Below the pieces are notes generated by a model. The model searched no databases and had not been told where the DNA came from. It was given only the letters and a program-made list of their open reading frames with translations. From Peredibacter sp045999315 (GTDB lineage: Bacteria > Bdellovibrionota > Bacteriovoracia > Bacteriovoracales > Bacteriovoracaceae), in the NCBI RefSeq assembly GCF_045999315.1, contig NZ_CP174607.1, forward strand, positions 1,302,001-1,366,000: DNA of 64,000 nt, written 5' to 3'. The position numbers were made by a program, and so were the translations under genes. Below, one piece after another: positions 8,716-16,969 of the stretch; the stretch's first letter is position 1, and the number at the start of each line of letters is the position of its first letter.

Positions 8716-10289
8716 AAGATTTTAATACAGAAGTTCTGATCATTGGTACCGGTATCGCCGGACTTTCAACTGCCATCAAACTGGCGGAAAAGAAAAAGAA
8801 GGTAACGATTGTTACCCGCGAGAAGAGACCTGAGATCACTAACACTTTCTGGGCCCAGGGTGGAATCATCTATAGCCCGAAAGATCTGAATGATCAGGAA
8901 GATCTGATTCAAGATATTATGAAGGCCTCTGCCTTCACATCAAACATTGAAGCGGCGAAGATTCTTGCCACTCGTTCTGCTGATATCATTGAAGAAGTTC
9001 TGATTCATAAATCGAACACTGATTTTGCTAAAGATGCTGAAGGAGAGTTGCTCTTCACAAAAGAAGCTGCCCACTCACGTGACCGCATTATTTATAAGGG
9101 AGACATGACGGGGAAGGCGATTCAGATCGCGCTTTTGAATTATCTCTCGAATATTGAAATTTTTCCGAATGTTACTTTCCTGACTTCGCATACGGCGATT
9201 GACTTGATCACTCCTAATCACCATGGTGTGGACATCACTCAACGCTATGAAGAGAACCAGGTGCTTGGTGCCTATGTGCTTGATCAGAAATCAAAAGAAG
9301 TAAGAAAGATTCTCGCGAAAGTGACGATTCTTGCGACCGGTGGTATCGGCGCACTTTACCTTCACCATTCAAACGCGGAGGGTGCTCGTGGAGATGGCCA
9401 TGCCATGGCCCACCGAGCGGGTGCTTATGTAACGAACATGGAATTCATCCAGTTCCATCCCACAACTTTCTATAACCGTTCTTCTCATCGCCGCTTCCTG
9501 GTGTCAGAAGCGGTCAGAGGAGAGGGTGGACGTCTCATCAATTCGAAGGGTGAGGCCTTCATGAAGAAGTTTCATCCGGACGCAGAACTTGCCCCACGTG
9601 ATGTGGTGGCCCGGGCGATTCTGGAAGAGATGATTGCAGAGAAAGAAGACTGCGTTTATCTCGATATTTCTCATAAAGATGAAAGCTATCTTAGAAATCG
9701 TTTCCCAACGATTAATTCATACTGCTTAGAGAACAAAGTTGATATGGCGGTTGAGCCGATTCCTGTGGTACCGGCCGCCCACTACACTTGTGGTGGAGTG
9801 AAAACAGACCTTAAGGGACGCACGAATTTAAAACGTCTTTACGCCGTAGGTGAAGTTGCTTGTACTGGTCTTCATGGTGCAAACCGTTTGGCCTCTACTT
9901 CGTTACTTGAAGGTCTTACCTGGGGCTACATCGCTGCAGAAGATATTCTTACTTACATGGATGATGTGAGTGATTACAAACTAGAAAAAATCAAAGACTG
10001 GACTCAGGCAAAAGAAGAAGTCGATCTGGCGTTGATTGCTCAGGATCAGCTGACTCTTAAACAAACCATGTGGAACTATGTGGGACTTTCGCGCTCACAA
10101 AACCGTTTAAATCGTGCCCGTGCAATGTTCATTGAACTTCAGGATGAGATCTCAAAGTTCTATAAGAATGCCCAACTTCATGATGAACTGATTGGTCTTC
10201 GTAATGGAGTCGAGGTGGCCTTCATGGTTCTGAATGCTTCACTTAGAAATAAGCAGTCAGTCGGGTGTTTCTACCTTAAGAACAAATAG
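8712..10289 (+). CDS. nadB: L-aspartate oxidase
   Basis: FAD enzyme that oxidises L-aspartate to iminoaspartate, first step of NAD synthesis. The N-terminal dinucleotide-binding motif is GTGIAGLSTAIKLAEKKK near residues 12-29. Conserved substrate and FAD segments follow: QGGIIYSP, HPTTFYNR, the catalytic-region RGEGGRLINSKGEAFM, and GLHGANRLASTSLLEGLTWG. At 525 residues it is normal for the fumarate reductase/aspartate oxidase family; the H-x-T-C-G-G motif (AHYTCGGVKTD) favours NadB over succinate dehydrogenase subunit A, as does the overlap with nadC. Confidence 0.95.
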   Translation: MKDFNTEVLIIGTGIAGLSTAIKLAEKKKKVTIVTREKRPEITNTFWAQGGIIYSPKDLNDQEDLIQDIMKASAFTSNIEAAKILATRSADIIEEVLIHKSNTDFAKDAEGELLFTKEAAHSRDRIIYKGDMTGKAIQIALLNYLSNIEIFPNVTFLTSHTAIDLITPNHHGVDITQRYEENQVLGAYVLDQKSKEVRKILAKVTILATGGIGALYLHHSNAEGARGDGHAMAHRAGAYVTNMEFIQFHPTTFYNRSSHRRFLVSEAVRGEGGRLINSKGEAFMKKFHPDAELAPRDVVARAILEEMIAEKEDCVYLDISHKDESYLRNRFPTINSYCLENKVDMAVEPIPVVPAAHYTCGGVKTDLKGRTNLKRLYAVGEVACTGLHGANRLASTSLLEGLTWGYIAAEDILTYMDDVSDYKLEKIKDWTQAKEEVDLALIAQDQLTLKQTMWNYVGLSRSQNRLNRARAMFIELQDEISKFYKNAQLHDELIGLRNGVEVAFMVLNASLRNKQSVGCFYLKNK

Positions 10290-10304
10290 ATCCACTTCAG
10301 GTGG

Positions 10305-11042
10305 TTAAGAATCAGATAACGGCTTAAAGTAGCTGTGTCCAAGAAGCACTAAATTTCTACGAATAAAATTTCGACGTCTTAAAACAAAGTTTGTTGGCCT
10401 CTTCGGGCTCCAGCGACGTGGATTGGGAAGAATCGCCGCGAATAGCTGTGCTTCACCTTGAGCAAGTTTACTCGCTGGCTTTTTCCAATAGTATTGTGAG
10501 GCCGCTTCAGCACCATAAATGCCCGGACCCAATTCAATCACATTTAAATAAACTTCCAGAATGCGTTTTTTGTCCCACATCGCTTCAATTAGAACTGTGA
10601 AGTAAACCTCAAGCCCTTTTCTTAGATAGGTTCTTGAAGGATACAGAAAAACGTTTTTAGCAGTTTGCTGAGTAATGGTTGAAGCGCCCATCTTCACTTT
10701 ACGGCGTTTGTTGGCATCAATCGCTTTGGCGATGGCCTCAAAATCAAAACCATTATGTGATAAAAATTTGGGATCTTCTGAGGCGATCACCGCTTTTTGT
10801 AAATGCGGAGAGATCTCTTCAATGGGAGTCCAATCTTTGTGGATGGAGACCCATTTCCCATCTAGGGCATATTCGGCGGTACGAAGGAAGACCAGTGGTG
10901 TGGCGTAAATAGGCAACCAACGATAAAGCAATACTGTCAAAGCAGTTGAAATAAAGAAGGCAAAAATACTCCACAAGAAAATCTTGTGAAGCTTTTTAGC
11001 GACCGGTTTTACTTTTGCGTATCCTCTTCGGATGTAGCCCAT
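10305..11042 (-). CDS. mtgA: Monofunctional biosynthetic peptidoglycan transglycosylase
   Basis: Polymerises lipid II into glycan strands at the inner membrane. The 245-residue protein has one N-terminal membrane anchor (about 23-42) and a GT51 domain with the catalytic-glutamate motif ASEDPKFLSHNGFD (E89), the KMGASTITQQTAKNVFL motif and ILEVYLNVIELGPGIYG. There is no transpeptidase domain, which separates it from class A penicillin-binding proteins. It converges on nadB with 15 bases between stops. The long divergent gap on its 5' side probably holds its promoter. Confidence 0.95.
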   Translation of the reverse strand: MGYIRRGYAKVKPVAKKLHKIFLWSIFAFFISTALTVLLYRWLPIYATPLVFLRTAEYALDGKWVSIHKDWTPIEEISPHLQKAVIASEDPKFLSHNGFDFEAIAKAIDANKRRKVKMGASTITQQTAKNVFLYPSRTYLRKGLEVYFTVLIEAMWDKKRILEVYLNVIELGPGIYGAEAASQYYWKKPASKLAQGEAQLFAAILPNPRRWSPKRPTNFVLRRRNFIRRNLVLLGHSYFKPLSDS

Positions 11043-11366
11043 ATCAAAAATTCAGTTCAAATTGTGAGTGTTTCTCACTCTAATAATTAAAAAAGAAAGA
11101 CTCGTCTCTGATTATATTTTAAGTCGGGTAAATTGTACTCGAAGGCACTTTTTCCCAGCTCTTACTCAAAAAGTCGGCTTTATCCTTCTATAAAGTGTAA
11201 TGATTTTTTGTACTTAGACCAGAAAACTCTGCAATTTTGCGCAAATTGTCACCGTGGGTCATATTTGCTACTCTACCATGACTTTTTTACAGGTTACGAG
11301 GGTAATCCCCATGACATTTCCCTCTGAATCCACTAGAAAGTTTCAATTCAAAAAATAGGTGTACGA
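11043..11366. other. Divergent intergenic region between mtgA and rimO
   Basis: 324 bases without a convincing gene. A 64-codon frame at 11133-11327 has no Shine-Dalgarno, no family resemblance and atypical composition. Visible elements are the palindrome CAATTT-TGCGC-AAATTG at 11232-11248 and a short GTGAG/CTCAC inverted repeat near the mtgA start. Promoters for both genes are expected here, but I cannot pick out a good -35/-10 pair. Confidence 0.6.
11232..11248. promoter_or_regulatory. Operator-like palindrome CAATTT-N5-AAATTG
   Basis: Perfect 6-bp arms around TGCGC, in the divergent mtgA/rimO gap about 120 bases before rimO. The size and symmetry fit a dimeric repressor site, but no regulator can be named and chance occurrence in AT-rich DNA is possible. 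Confidence 0.3.
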
Positions 11367-12746
11367 ATGAGTCTTGATACAAAAAAATTCCAAGAGAAAT
11401 CTCTCTACTTTACCTCATTGGGTTGTTCTAAGAACTTAGTGGATTCACAAGTAATGTTGGGTCACTTGAAACTCGATGGTTTTACAATCGCTCAAGCTCC
11501 AGAAGATGCGGAAGTGATTATCGTTAATACATGTTCATTTGTTGAGGCCGCGAAAGTTGAATCAATTGAAACTGTTCTAGATCTTGCGACTTACAAGGAA
11601 GATGGTAAATGCCAGGCGCTTGTTATGTCAGGTTGTATGGCCCAAAGATATGCTGGTGAGCTTGAAGCTGAAATGCCAGAGATCGACATGTTCATCGGTA
11701 CAGGTGAATATCACAAGATCGTTCCACTTCTTAAGGCCATGGAAGATGGAAAGCTTGAAAAGAAATCATTCGTAGAAATTCCAAAATTCATTCACACTGA
11801 ATTCGATCCTCGTCTGAATACTTCACCATTCTATATGGCCTGGTTAAAAATCTCAGAAGGATGTAACCGTAACTGTACCTTCTGTATTATCCCGACTCTT
11901 CGTGGAAAACTTCGTTCACGTACAGTTGATTCACTTGTAAAAGAGGCCGAACAGCTTGCTGCTACAGGTGTTCGTGAATTAAATCTTATTTCTCAAGACT
12001 TCTCTGATTACGGTGTTGATCTAGAGGGCGGTGGTAAGAAAGACGGTAAAAACCCAATGATCTATGAGCTACTTTCTCGTTTAGAAAAAGTAGAAGGCAT
12101 TGATTGGGTACGCGTATTTTACTTCTATCCAGATGATCTAACTGAAGACGTAATGGACCTTATGGCCTCGTCTAAAAAGATCACGAAGTATCTTGATATG
12201 CCGGTTCAGCACTTCGCTGATGGCGTATTAAAGAGAATGAACCGTCGAGTAACTGAAGAAGTTATTCATCAGAAAATTAAAACTCTTCGTGAGAAGATCC
12301 CTGGAATCGTTCTGAGAACTTCAATCATCGTAGGTTTCCCTGGTGAAACTGAAGAAGATTTCCAAGCGCTTTTAAGAGGCGTTAAAGAGGCCCGCTTCAA
12401 TCACCTAGGAGTATTTAAATACTCTGACGAAGAAGGAACGCCTGCCGTTCGTCTTAAGAACAAGGTTCCGCAAGAAGTGATCGACGAAAGATTCGAACAA
12501 CTTTATGAAGCTCAAAAAGAAATTGCACGAGAACTGAACCAGGAATACCTGGGTAAGGTGATTGATGTGTTAGTAGAGGGGCAGCATGAAGAGACTGAGC
12601 TACTCCTGCAAGGTCGTCATGCTGGTCAGGCCCCTGATATCGACGGTAAAGTGATCATTAACGATGGAATGGCGAAGGCCGGGGACATCGTAAGAGTGGA
12701 AATCACTGATGTTCTTGATTACGACCTAGTTGGAAGAATTATCTAA
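11367..12746 (+). CDS. rimO: Ribosomal protein S12 methylthiotransferase RimO
   Basis: Radical-SAM enzyme that adds a methylthio group to Asp89 of ribosomal protein S12. The 459-residue protein has three domains in order. The UPF0004 domain carries auxiliary-cluster cysteines C20 (SLGCSKNLVDSQ), C56 (NTCSF) and C90 (SGCMAQRY). The radical-SAM CxxxCxxC is at C166/C170/C173 (CNRNCTFCIIPTLRGKLRSR). A C-terminal TRAM domain ends DYDLVGRII. IIPTLRGKLRSR is typical of RimO rather than MiaB. Codon use is of the highly expressed type. A strong hairpin terminator follows directly. Confidence 0.95.
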   Translation: MSLDTKKFQEKSLYFTSLGCSKNLVDSQVMLGHLKLDGFTIAQAPEDAEVIIVNTCSFVEAAKVESIETVLDLATYKEDGKCQALVMSGCMAQRYAGELEAEMPEIDMFIGTGEYHKIVPLLKAMEDGKLEKKSFVEIPKFIHTEFDPRLNTSPFYMAWLKISEGCNRNCTFCIIPTLRGKLRSRTVDSLVKEAEQLAATGVRELNLISQDFSDYGVDLEGGGKKDGKNPMIYELLSRLEKVEGIDWVRVFYFYPDDLTEDVMDLMASSKKITKYLDMPVQHFADGVLKRMNRRVTEEVIHQKIKTLREKIPGIVLRTSIIVGFPGETEEDFQALLRGVKEARFNHLGVFKYSDEEGTPAVRLKNKVPQEVIDERFEQLYEAQKEIARELNQEYLGKVIDVLVEGQHEETELLLQGRHAGQAPDIDGKVIINDGMAKAGDIVRVEITDVLDYDLVGRII

Positions 12747-12751
12747 ATTTT

Positions 12752-12773
12752 AAGGGCAGCTTCGGCTGCCCTT
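12752..12773 (+). terminator. UUCG-loop terminator after rimO
   Basis: AAGGGCAGC / GCTGCCCTT, a perfect 9-bp stem closed by a TTCG tetraloop, starting five bases after the rimO stop. The following bases are TTCC rather than a long T tract, so efficiency may depend on the last stem pairs. Confidence 0.75.
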
Positions 12774-12829
12774 CCTATATAAGTTTCACACTAAATGAAG
12801 TTTCATGACCCCTGTGCTACTGATAGCGC

Positions 12830-13723
12830 ATGAAAAATTTCATCACCCTCTCTCTCGCCCTATTCTCACTCTCGCTATTTGCCCAAGAGGTCAATGTACG
12901 AGTGGTGAATCCCATTAAAAACCAAATTACAGATTTAGGAATTGGATCAAGAGTTCAGCTTGATTTCAAAACCTATCGTGTGCAGAGGCCGGCGATCTTT
13001 TTAGGTCGAATGGTGACACAAGATGGGAAGACCCAAGAGTTCTTGTTCTTAGATGAACAGAAAACTCGTATCACGATGATCGATCCACAGAACGTGAGTG
13101 GATTTAGAAAGACCACATCTCAAGCGATTATGAGTCCCATTGATCAATTAGGATCAACTTGTACGGCCTATGGAGTTCTTCACTTCTGGGGCCAAATGTA
13201 TGAAGTAGGTTGGAAAGGTACGCCGGAACTCATGTCCGTGATGGAATCAGATCGTCGTCGCATGCAGCTTTTAGAAGAGACGATTGATATTTATTATCTT
13301 CAAAATAAAACTAACATCACGACCCTTATGAAAAACTATGGGAAACGTTTTGGTTTTAATTGTCGTAACAATCCATTCAATAATCCAAGGCAGGCGGCAG
13401 ATTTTCTATTTCAGAAGACCTCTGAAGGGAAACCAGTCTTAATTGATTTCAATATTGGTTCAGACATGGTGGCCTCAACATACGAAGTCACTGACTTTGA
13501 AACACCTGTGAGTCGTGATCCAAGACTTTGGCTTCCACGCAAAGTAGGGCAGAGAACGACTAGCGGTCACGTCATTGTGGCGGCCGGTGCCTTTATTTCC
13601 AAAGGTCGCAGAAAACTTTTGGTGCTTGATTCAAATTGGACGGAGCCAAGAGTGTGGGACCTGGATCGATACCTAGGATCGAAGGTCGCGATTAAAGAAA
13701 TGGGATTTCATACCTGTAACTGA
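12830..13723 (+). CDS. Secreted papain-like cysteine protease candidate
   Basis: A 297-residue protein with a clear signal peptide (MKNFITLSLALFSLSLFAQ). The remainder is not a family I recognise by name, but it contains the papain-clan residues in order and at sensible spacing: oxyanion Gln Q106 and nucleophile C111 in DQLGSTCTAYGVLHFW, a histidine H247 in TSGHVIVAAGAF, and an asparagine N269 in VLDSNWTEP. Papain has Q19, C25, H159 and N175, so the C-to-H distance is nearly identical. I therefore infer a clan CA (C1/C39-like) fold acting in the periplasm or outside. No Shine-Dalgarno precedes the ATG; the sequence TGTGCTACTGAT just upstream could be a -10 for a leaderless message. Confidence 0.6.
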   Translation: MKNFITLSLALFSLSLFAQEVNVRVVNPIKNQITDLGIGSRVQLDFKTYRVQRPAIFLGRMVTQDGKTQEFLFLDEQKTRITMIDPQNVSGFRKTTSQAIMSPIDQLGSTCTAYGVLHFWGQMYEVGWKGTPELMSVMESDRRRMQLLEETIDIYYLQNKTNITTLMKNYGKRFGFNCRNNPFNNPRQAADFLFQKTSEGKPVLIDFNIGSDMVASTYEVTDFETPVSRDPRLWLPRKVGQRTTSGHVIVAAGAFISKGRRKLLVLDSNWTEPRVWDLDRYLGSKVAIKEMGFHTCN

Positions 13724-13743
13724 CGAGCAGTAGCGAGGAAGCC

Positions 13744-13762
13744 GACTGTCCGGTGGACAGTC
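13744..13762. repeat. REP-like hairpin between convergent genes
   Basis: GACTGTCC-GGT-GGACAGTC is a perfect 8-bp inverted repeat with a three-base loop, inside a GC-rich block (about 13726-13786) that looks unlike the flanking AT-rich DNA. It sits in the 70-base gap between two convergent genes, the preferred place of REP or other small interspersed palindromes. It could also act as a two-way transcription stop, though no T tract is present. I see no second copy in this window. Confidence 0.45.
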
Positions 13763-13793
13763 CCGTAGCAGGATGCGGAGGGAAGGTGAAAGT

Positions 13794-14120
13794 TTAGTGA
13801 TCTTTCAGCGCGTTTTTTTTCGCGCTTAGCTGCTCTTCAAGATCTCTAATTTCATCAGTAAGTTTAGTGTTCTTCACTTCATGCAACTTATAGTGAAGTA
13901 TTCCATAGGCCTGCTTGTCTTTTAGGTCTTTGGTGAGAAGCTTTGTTTCCATCTGGGCCAGACCCAGTTCAACTTCTTTGACTTGAGCGGAGAGTTCCTT
14001 GAAGCGCAGGTCAATTTGCTGATGAAGATTATTGATGAGAGCGGAAGTTTGCGTTACGACGGCCGTTACGATCACGTCATCTTCAACTTTTCTTTTCTTC
14101 CCAAACAATCTTTCAAGCAT
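13794..14120 (-). CDS. Small coiled-coil protein, function unknown
   Basis: A 108-residue cytoplasmic protein. After a basic start (MLERLFGKKRKVEDD) it is almost entirely alpha-helical heptad-like sequence (LHQQIDLRFKELSAQVKEVE, LEEQLSAKKNAL), suggesting a coiled coil. No signal peptide or membrane segment. The start has a GAGGTGCTCT-type purine stretch upstream. It runs toward the papain-like gene and shares the REP-like gap with it. I do not recognise a family. Confidence 0.65.
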   Translation of the reverse strand: MLERLFGKKRKVEDDVIVTAVVTQTSALINNLHQQIDLRFKELSAQVKEVELGLAQMETKLLTKDLKDKQAYGILHYKLHEVKNTKLTDEIRDLEEQLSAKKNALKDH

Positions 14121-14209
14121 AGAGCACCTCTAGTCCTATCATAGAGCAAAATGACTTTACGTGCCTCCCAAGGCAAGAATCTCCTAGTAGTTGAGGTCGC
14201 TTTTTGACT

Positions 14210-14215
14210 TATAAT
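14210..14215 (+). promoter_or_regulatory. -10 element before the 14241 gene
   Basis: A perfect TATAAT at 14210-14215, 26 bases before the GTG start, with AAGGAG (Shine-Dalgarno) between them. No good -35 sits 16-18 bases upstream, so it may need an activator. Confidence 0.45.
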
Positions 14216-14240
14216 AAATGAAAATTTAAGGAGTTATCCG

Positions 14241-15071
14241 GTGAAAAAGCTGACAATCGTACTTGGTCTTTTACTTGCGTTCAATGTTCTCGCTCAAGAG
14301 GTCGTAAGCGAACCAGGTTGGAAGGCATCGCTGCGAAGTTTTGTCACACGCATTGTCGGAGAAGAGTGGGGAAATAAACTTTTAGGTGAGGCCCCTAAGG
14401 CAGAAGCTCCTGAAGTTGTCATGCCTACCATTCCTCAACAAGTGAAGAAGGCCACTGATGTTGAGAGCTACACTAAGAAGTTAAAAGATCCGACTGAGTA
14501 TGATCGCCTTCCACCTGAAAGAAAAAAACAATACGATTACAAATTTGTCGAAGAACTTTTTCAGGTCACTCGTAAGTCTGAGCCGAAGGACGAAGATCTT
14601 TCGAGCTGGCTTAACATTCTAGATCAAGGTGGATCCCGTGAAGGTGTTTATCAGGCCTTAGTACTTGATGAAGTTTACAATGGTCTGGAAAGTATCGAAG
14701 AAAAACCAACGTCAAAGCTTTTAAATTTCTGCCTGATGTTTAGTCAGAAATTTTTGAATCAAACTTTTAAAACTGAGTCTCTGAACCAGCTGAATCTTTA
14801 CTCATTAAAGCGCATTTTCACAGAGAAGGGCATTGATCTGATGGAATATTATGAGTCGAGAGACTTGGATTCCCTTTATCGTTGGTATGCTTTGTTTTCT
14901 GCTGAACTCGCAAAGGACTATGGTCCATTTCTAAAAACGGATCTGAGAAAAGAAACATCGGCGAAATATCATTATGAGTGGGCGAAAAGTATGCCCATTC
15001 AGCACATTAAGTCTGAGTTCATTATCAAACTTCATACTGTGATGAACGGGCTTCAGTTATTGAATGATTAA
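14241..15071 (+). CDS. Exported protein of unknown function
   Basis: A 276-residue protein with a signal peptide (MKKLTIVLGLLLAFNVLAQE), GTG start and a good AAGGAG Shine-Dalgarno. The mature part begins with a proline/glutamate-rich linker (about residues 50-65: APKAEAPEVVMPTIPQQ) and continues as a helical domain including LDQGGSREGVYQALVLDEVY near 130-150. I do not recognise the family. It converges with the caspase-like gene: the stops overlap by four bases (15068-15071), so no terminator separates them. Confidence 0.7.
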   Translation: MKKLTIVLGLLLAFNVLAQEVVSEPGWKASLRSFVTRIVGEEWGNKLLGEAPKAEAPEVVMPTIPQQVKKATDVESYTKKLKDPTEYDRLPPERKKQYDYKFVEELFQVTRKSEPKDEDLSSWLNILDQGGSREGVYQALVLDEVYNGLESIEEKPTSKLLNFCLMFSQKFLNQTFKTESLNQLNLYSLKRIFTEKGIDLMEYYESRDLDSLYRWYALFSAELAKDYGPFLKTDLRKETSAKYHYEWAKSMPIQHIKSEFIIKLHTVMNGLQLLND

Positions 15072-16561
15072 AGTTTGAAATCGCGGCAAGGATTGTTCTT
15101 AGCGCTCATATTTTGACGATAGAGTTCGCTGTAAACTTTCTTGGCCTCTTTCGTAACACGGTCAGCGAGCTTATAGGTTTGTTCAATTTGCTCTCCGGTA
15201 TAGGTCTTGTTGAATGATTCTTTTCGTGACTTATATTCGGCCGCAAATTTACTAACTAGTTCTTGCTGAATTTGTTTCTTCCTCTGGATGTCACGAATTC
15301 GTTTTTCAGCAGATGCGACCATCGCTTTCAAACTGGTTTCGTTGTTGAGATTTCTTGAACGCGGAGAGTTTAATTCCACCAGATACTTCTGTTCACTCTC
15401 TAATGAGTAATCGTAATTTGCATTGAGAATAGCAGTACCAGATTCACTACCAAACAGATTGGCATCCTGAGCATAACGAGTTGCGAGTTCCGATTTGATG
15501 GACTGTTCGACCTTCGCTACATTGAGTAGTCCTGCTTCATAGCCTTTTTGAAACTGACGATACTCCGCCAGGGCGGCACGAAGACTTGAAGTTGAAATTC
15601 CACCCATATTTGGAAATTTCGAATTTACTTTCTCGAGATCTTTTAAAAACGTATTGGCCTCTTCAAACTTATTGTCGATTTCGCAGATGCGAGCATTTAG
15701 TTCTTCCGACGTCTTACCATACTGACGGGTGAAATGGTTTTTGATGTCTTGGTTATAGAGGAGCTGTGGAAGAATCATTTCATAAAGATACTTGCTGGCA
15801 ATTTGTCCTGCTTCCGTTGAGATCATTGGGTATTCAGGTTCTTTTGTTCCGTCTTTGGCATTGATATAGAGATCTTCCAGGTTTCGACCTTCTTTCAAAT
15901 TACTGAGCATTGATTCAGAGAAGGTCTTGCTAAAAGAGATTGGACCACTGTTATAACTGGCGTGATCGGTTCCTGAGCTTGAAACCACGCAGGTCTTAGG
16001 GCCCGCAAGTTTTACCGTATTTCCTGAGTAACAACTCATATCCAGGATGGCGAGTTTTACTCCTTTCTGTTCTGCTAGTTTTACCACTTCTTCCAGACGA
16101 TCGAGTGAAGTCATCGGTGCACCTTTAAGGTCGTCCAGGTTCTGGGCCGTACCACCCGCGAAAGCGATCTCGTGAGATTTTTGGTCGCCTCGGTGTTGAG
16201 CTCCGTGAGACTCAATCACCACCATTAATTTATCTCCAGATTTTAAAGTACCGTTATTCATCTTAGTGAGCATATCGTTCAACATTTGATCATAACTTTC
16301 TTGCTTGAATGAACCTAGGTTCTTCGAACCGCTAAACCCATTGCGAACAATGGATTCAGTTTTAGAGTGTCCGCCGTTCACACTGACCGTTGTTTTCCAG
16401 TTAGAGTTACTGGAAAATTTTCCAAGAGTTTTAACGTTCCTATCGAAGATCGTGTCGTCCCCAGCAGGTTCACCACCTGCACCCATGACATAGAGATGTT
16501 TTTCCTCGGCCAGGGCCAGAGGTGAAATCAGGAGAGAGAAGTAGATAATGAATTGTTTCAT
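15068..16561 (-). CDS. Secreted caspase-like (clan CD) cysteine protease candidate
   Basis: I place the start at 16561 (MKQFIIYFSLLISPLALAEE, a clean signal peptide) rather than five codons upstream, giving 497 residues and a two-base gap to the preceding gene. The clan CD arrangement is visible: beta-strand then H-G (KLMVVIESHGAQ, H119) and beta-strand then cysteine (VKLAILDMSCYSGNTV, C177), as in caspases, legumains and C13/C14 relatives. The C-terminal 280 residues are helical and lysine/glutamate-rich, probably coiled coil. The substrate is unknown; export suggests action on envelope or extracellular proteins. It is cotranscribed with the 124-residue exported protein upstream. Confidence 0.7.
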   Translation of the reverse strand: MKQFIIYFSLLISPLALAEEKHLYVMGAGGEPAGDDTIFDRNVKTLGKFSSNSNWKTTVSVNGGHSKTESIVRNGFSGSKNLGSFKQESYDQMLNDMLTKMNNGTLKSGDKLMVVIESHGAQHRGDQKSHEIAFAGGTAQNLDDLKGAPMTSLDRLEEVVKLAEQKGVKLAILDMSCYSGNTVKLAGPKTCVVSSSGTDHASYNSGPISFSKTFSESMLSNLKEGRNLEDLYINAKDGTKEPEYPMISTEAGQIASKYLYEMILPQLLYNQDIKNHFTRQYGKTSEELNARICEIDNKFEEANTFLKDLEKVNSKFPNMGGISTSSLRAALAEYRQFQKGYEAGLLNVAKVEQSIKSELATRYAQDANLFGSESGTAILNANYDYSLESEQKYLVELNSPRSRNLNNETSLKAMVASAEKRIRDIQRKKQIQQELVSKFAAEYKSRKESFNKTYTGEQIEQTYKLADRVTKEAKKVYSELYRQNMSAKNNPCRDFKL

Positions 16562-16563
16562 GA

Positions 16564-16938
16564 TTATTTCTCGCAATCTTTTTTAGATTTAAATTCAATG
16601 TATGAATCTGTTTTAGGATTTAAAGGATCTGGCATGCGCATTTGGATTTGAGTGATCTTTTTAATCACACCCTTCGTGCCATCCATCGGTTTATAAATGG
16701 TGGCGATGAAGGCAGTGGGTTTATCCAAATAGGCGGCAAGAGTAGAGCGCTCTTCATCAGCAATAGAAAAACTCATCTGCGAATTGGTGCGCTCTTTAAC
16801 AAGATAAACTAAGTCTTTGTTGGCATTCTTCACCAGCCTGCCGGCAAAGTAATATTCACCACAACCTTTGAATTCACCGAAGGCCATGGCGGACAGAGAA
16901 AACGAAGAAAATAGGATTAAAATTAATAGTTTATTCAT
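16564..16938 (-). CDS. Small exported protein of unknown function
   Basis: A 124-residue protein with a signal peptide ending near SLSAMA. The mature part has two cysteines (FKGCGEYYF and near the C-terminus KKDCEK) that could form one disulphide joining its ends. It is directly upstream of the caspase-like gene with a two-base gap and is probably cotranslated with it, so a role as its inhibitor, substrate or chaperone is possible, but this is inference from position only. The start codon directly touches a 7-bp hairpin. Confidence 0.65.
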   Translation of the reverse strand: MNKLLILILFSSFSLSAMAFGEFKGCGEYYFAGRLVKNANKDLVYLVKERTNSQMSFSIADEERSTLAAYLDKPTAFIATIYKPMDGTKGVIKKITQIQMRMPDPLNPKTDSYIEFKSKKDCEK

Positions 16939-16961
16939 CTCCGATCTTATCGGAGTTTTTT
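16939..16961. promoter_or_regulatory. Hairpin touching the start codon of the 16938 gene; terminator-like on the plus strand
   Basis: CTCCGAT-CTT-ATCGGAG (16939-16955) is a perfect 7-bp stem with a three-base loop. On the plus strand it is followed by TTTTTT (16956-16961), the exact form of an intrinsic terminator. On the minus strand, the direction of the genes, it ends in CGGAG directly against the ATG, so it would hide the only purine-rich ribosome-binding sequence. Confidence 0.55.
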
Positions 16962-16969
16962 ATTTAGAA

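Noticed and set aside
11133..11327. 64-codon frame between mtgA and rimO
   Set aside because: No ribosome-binding site, atypical composition, no family resemblance; lies in the expected promoter region.
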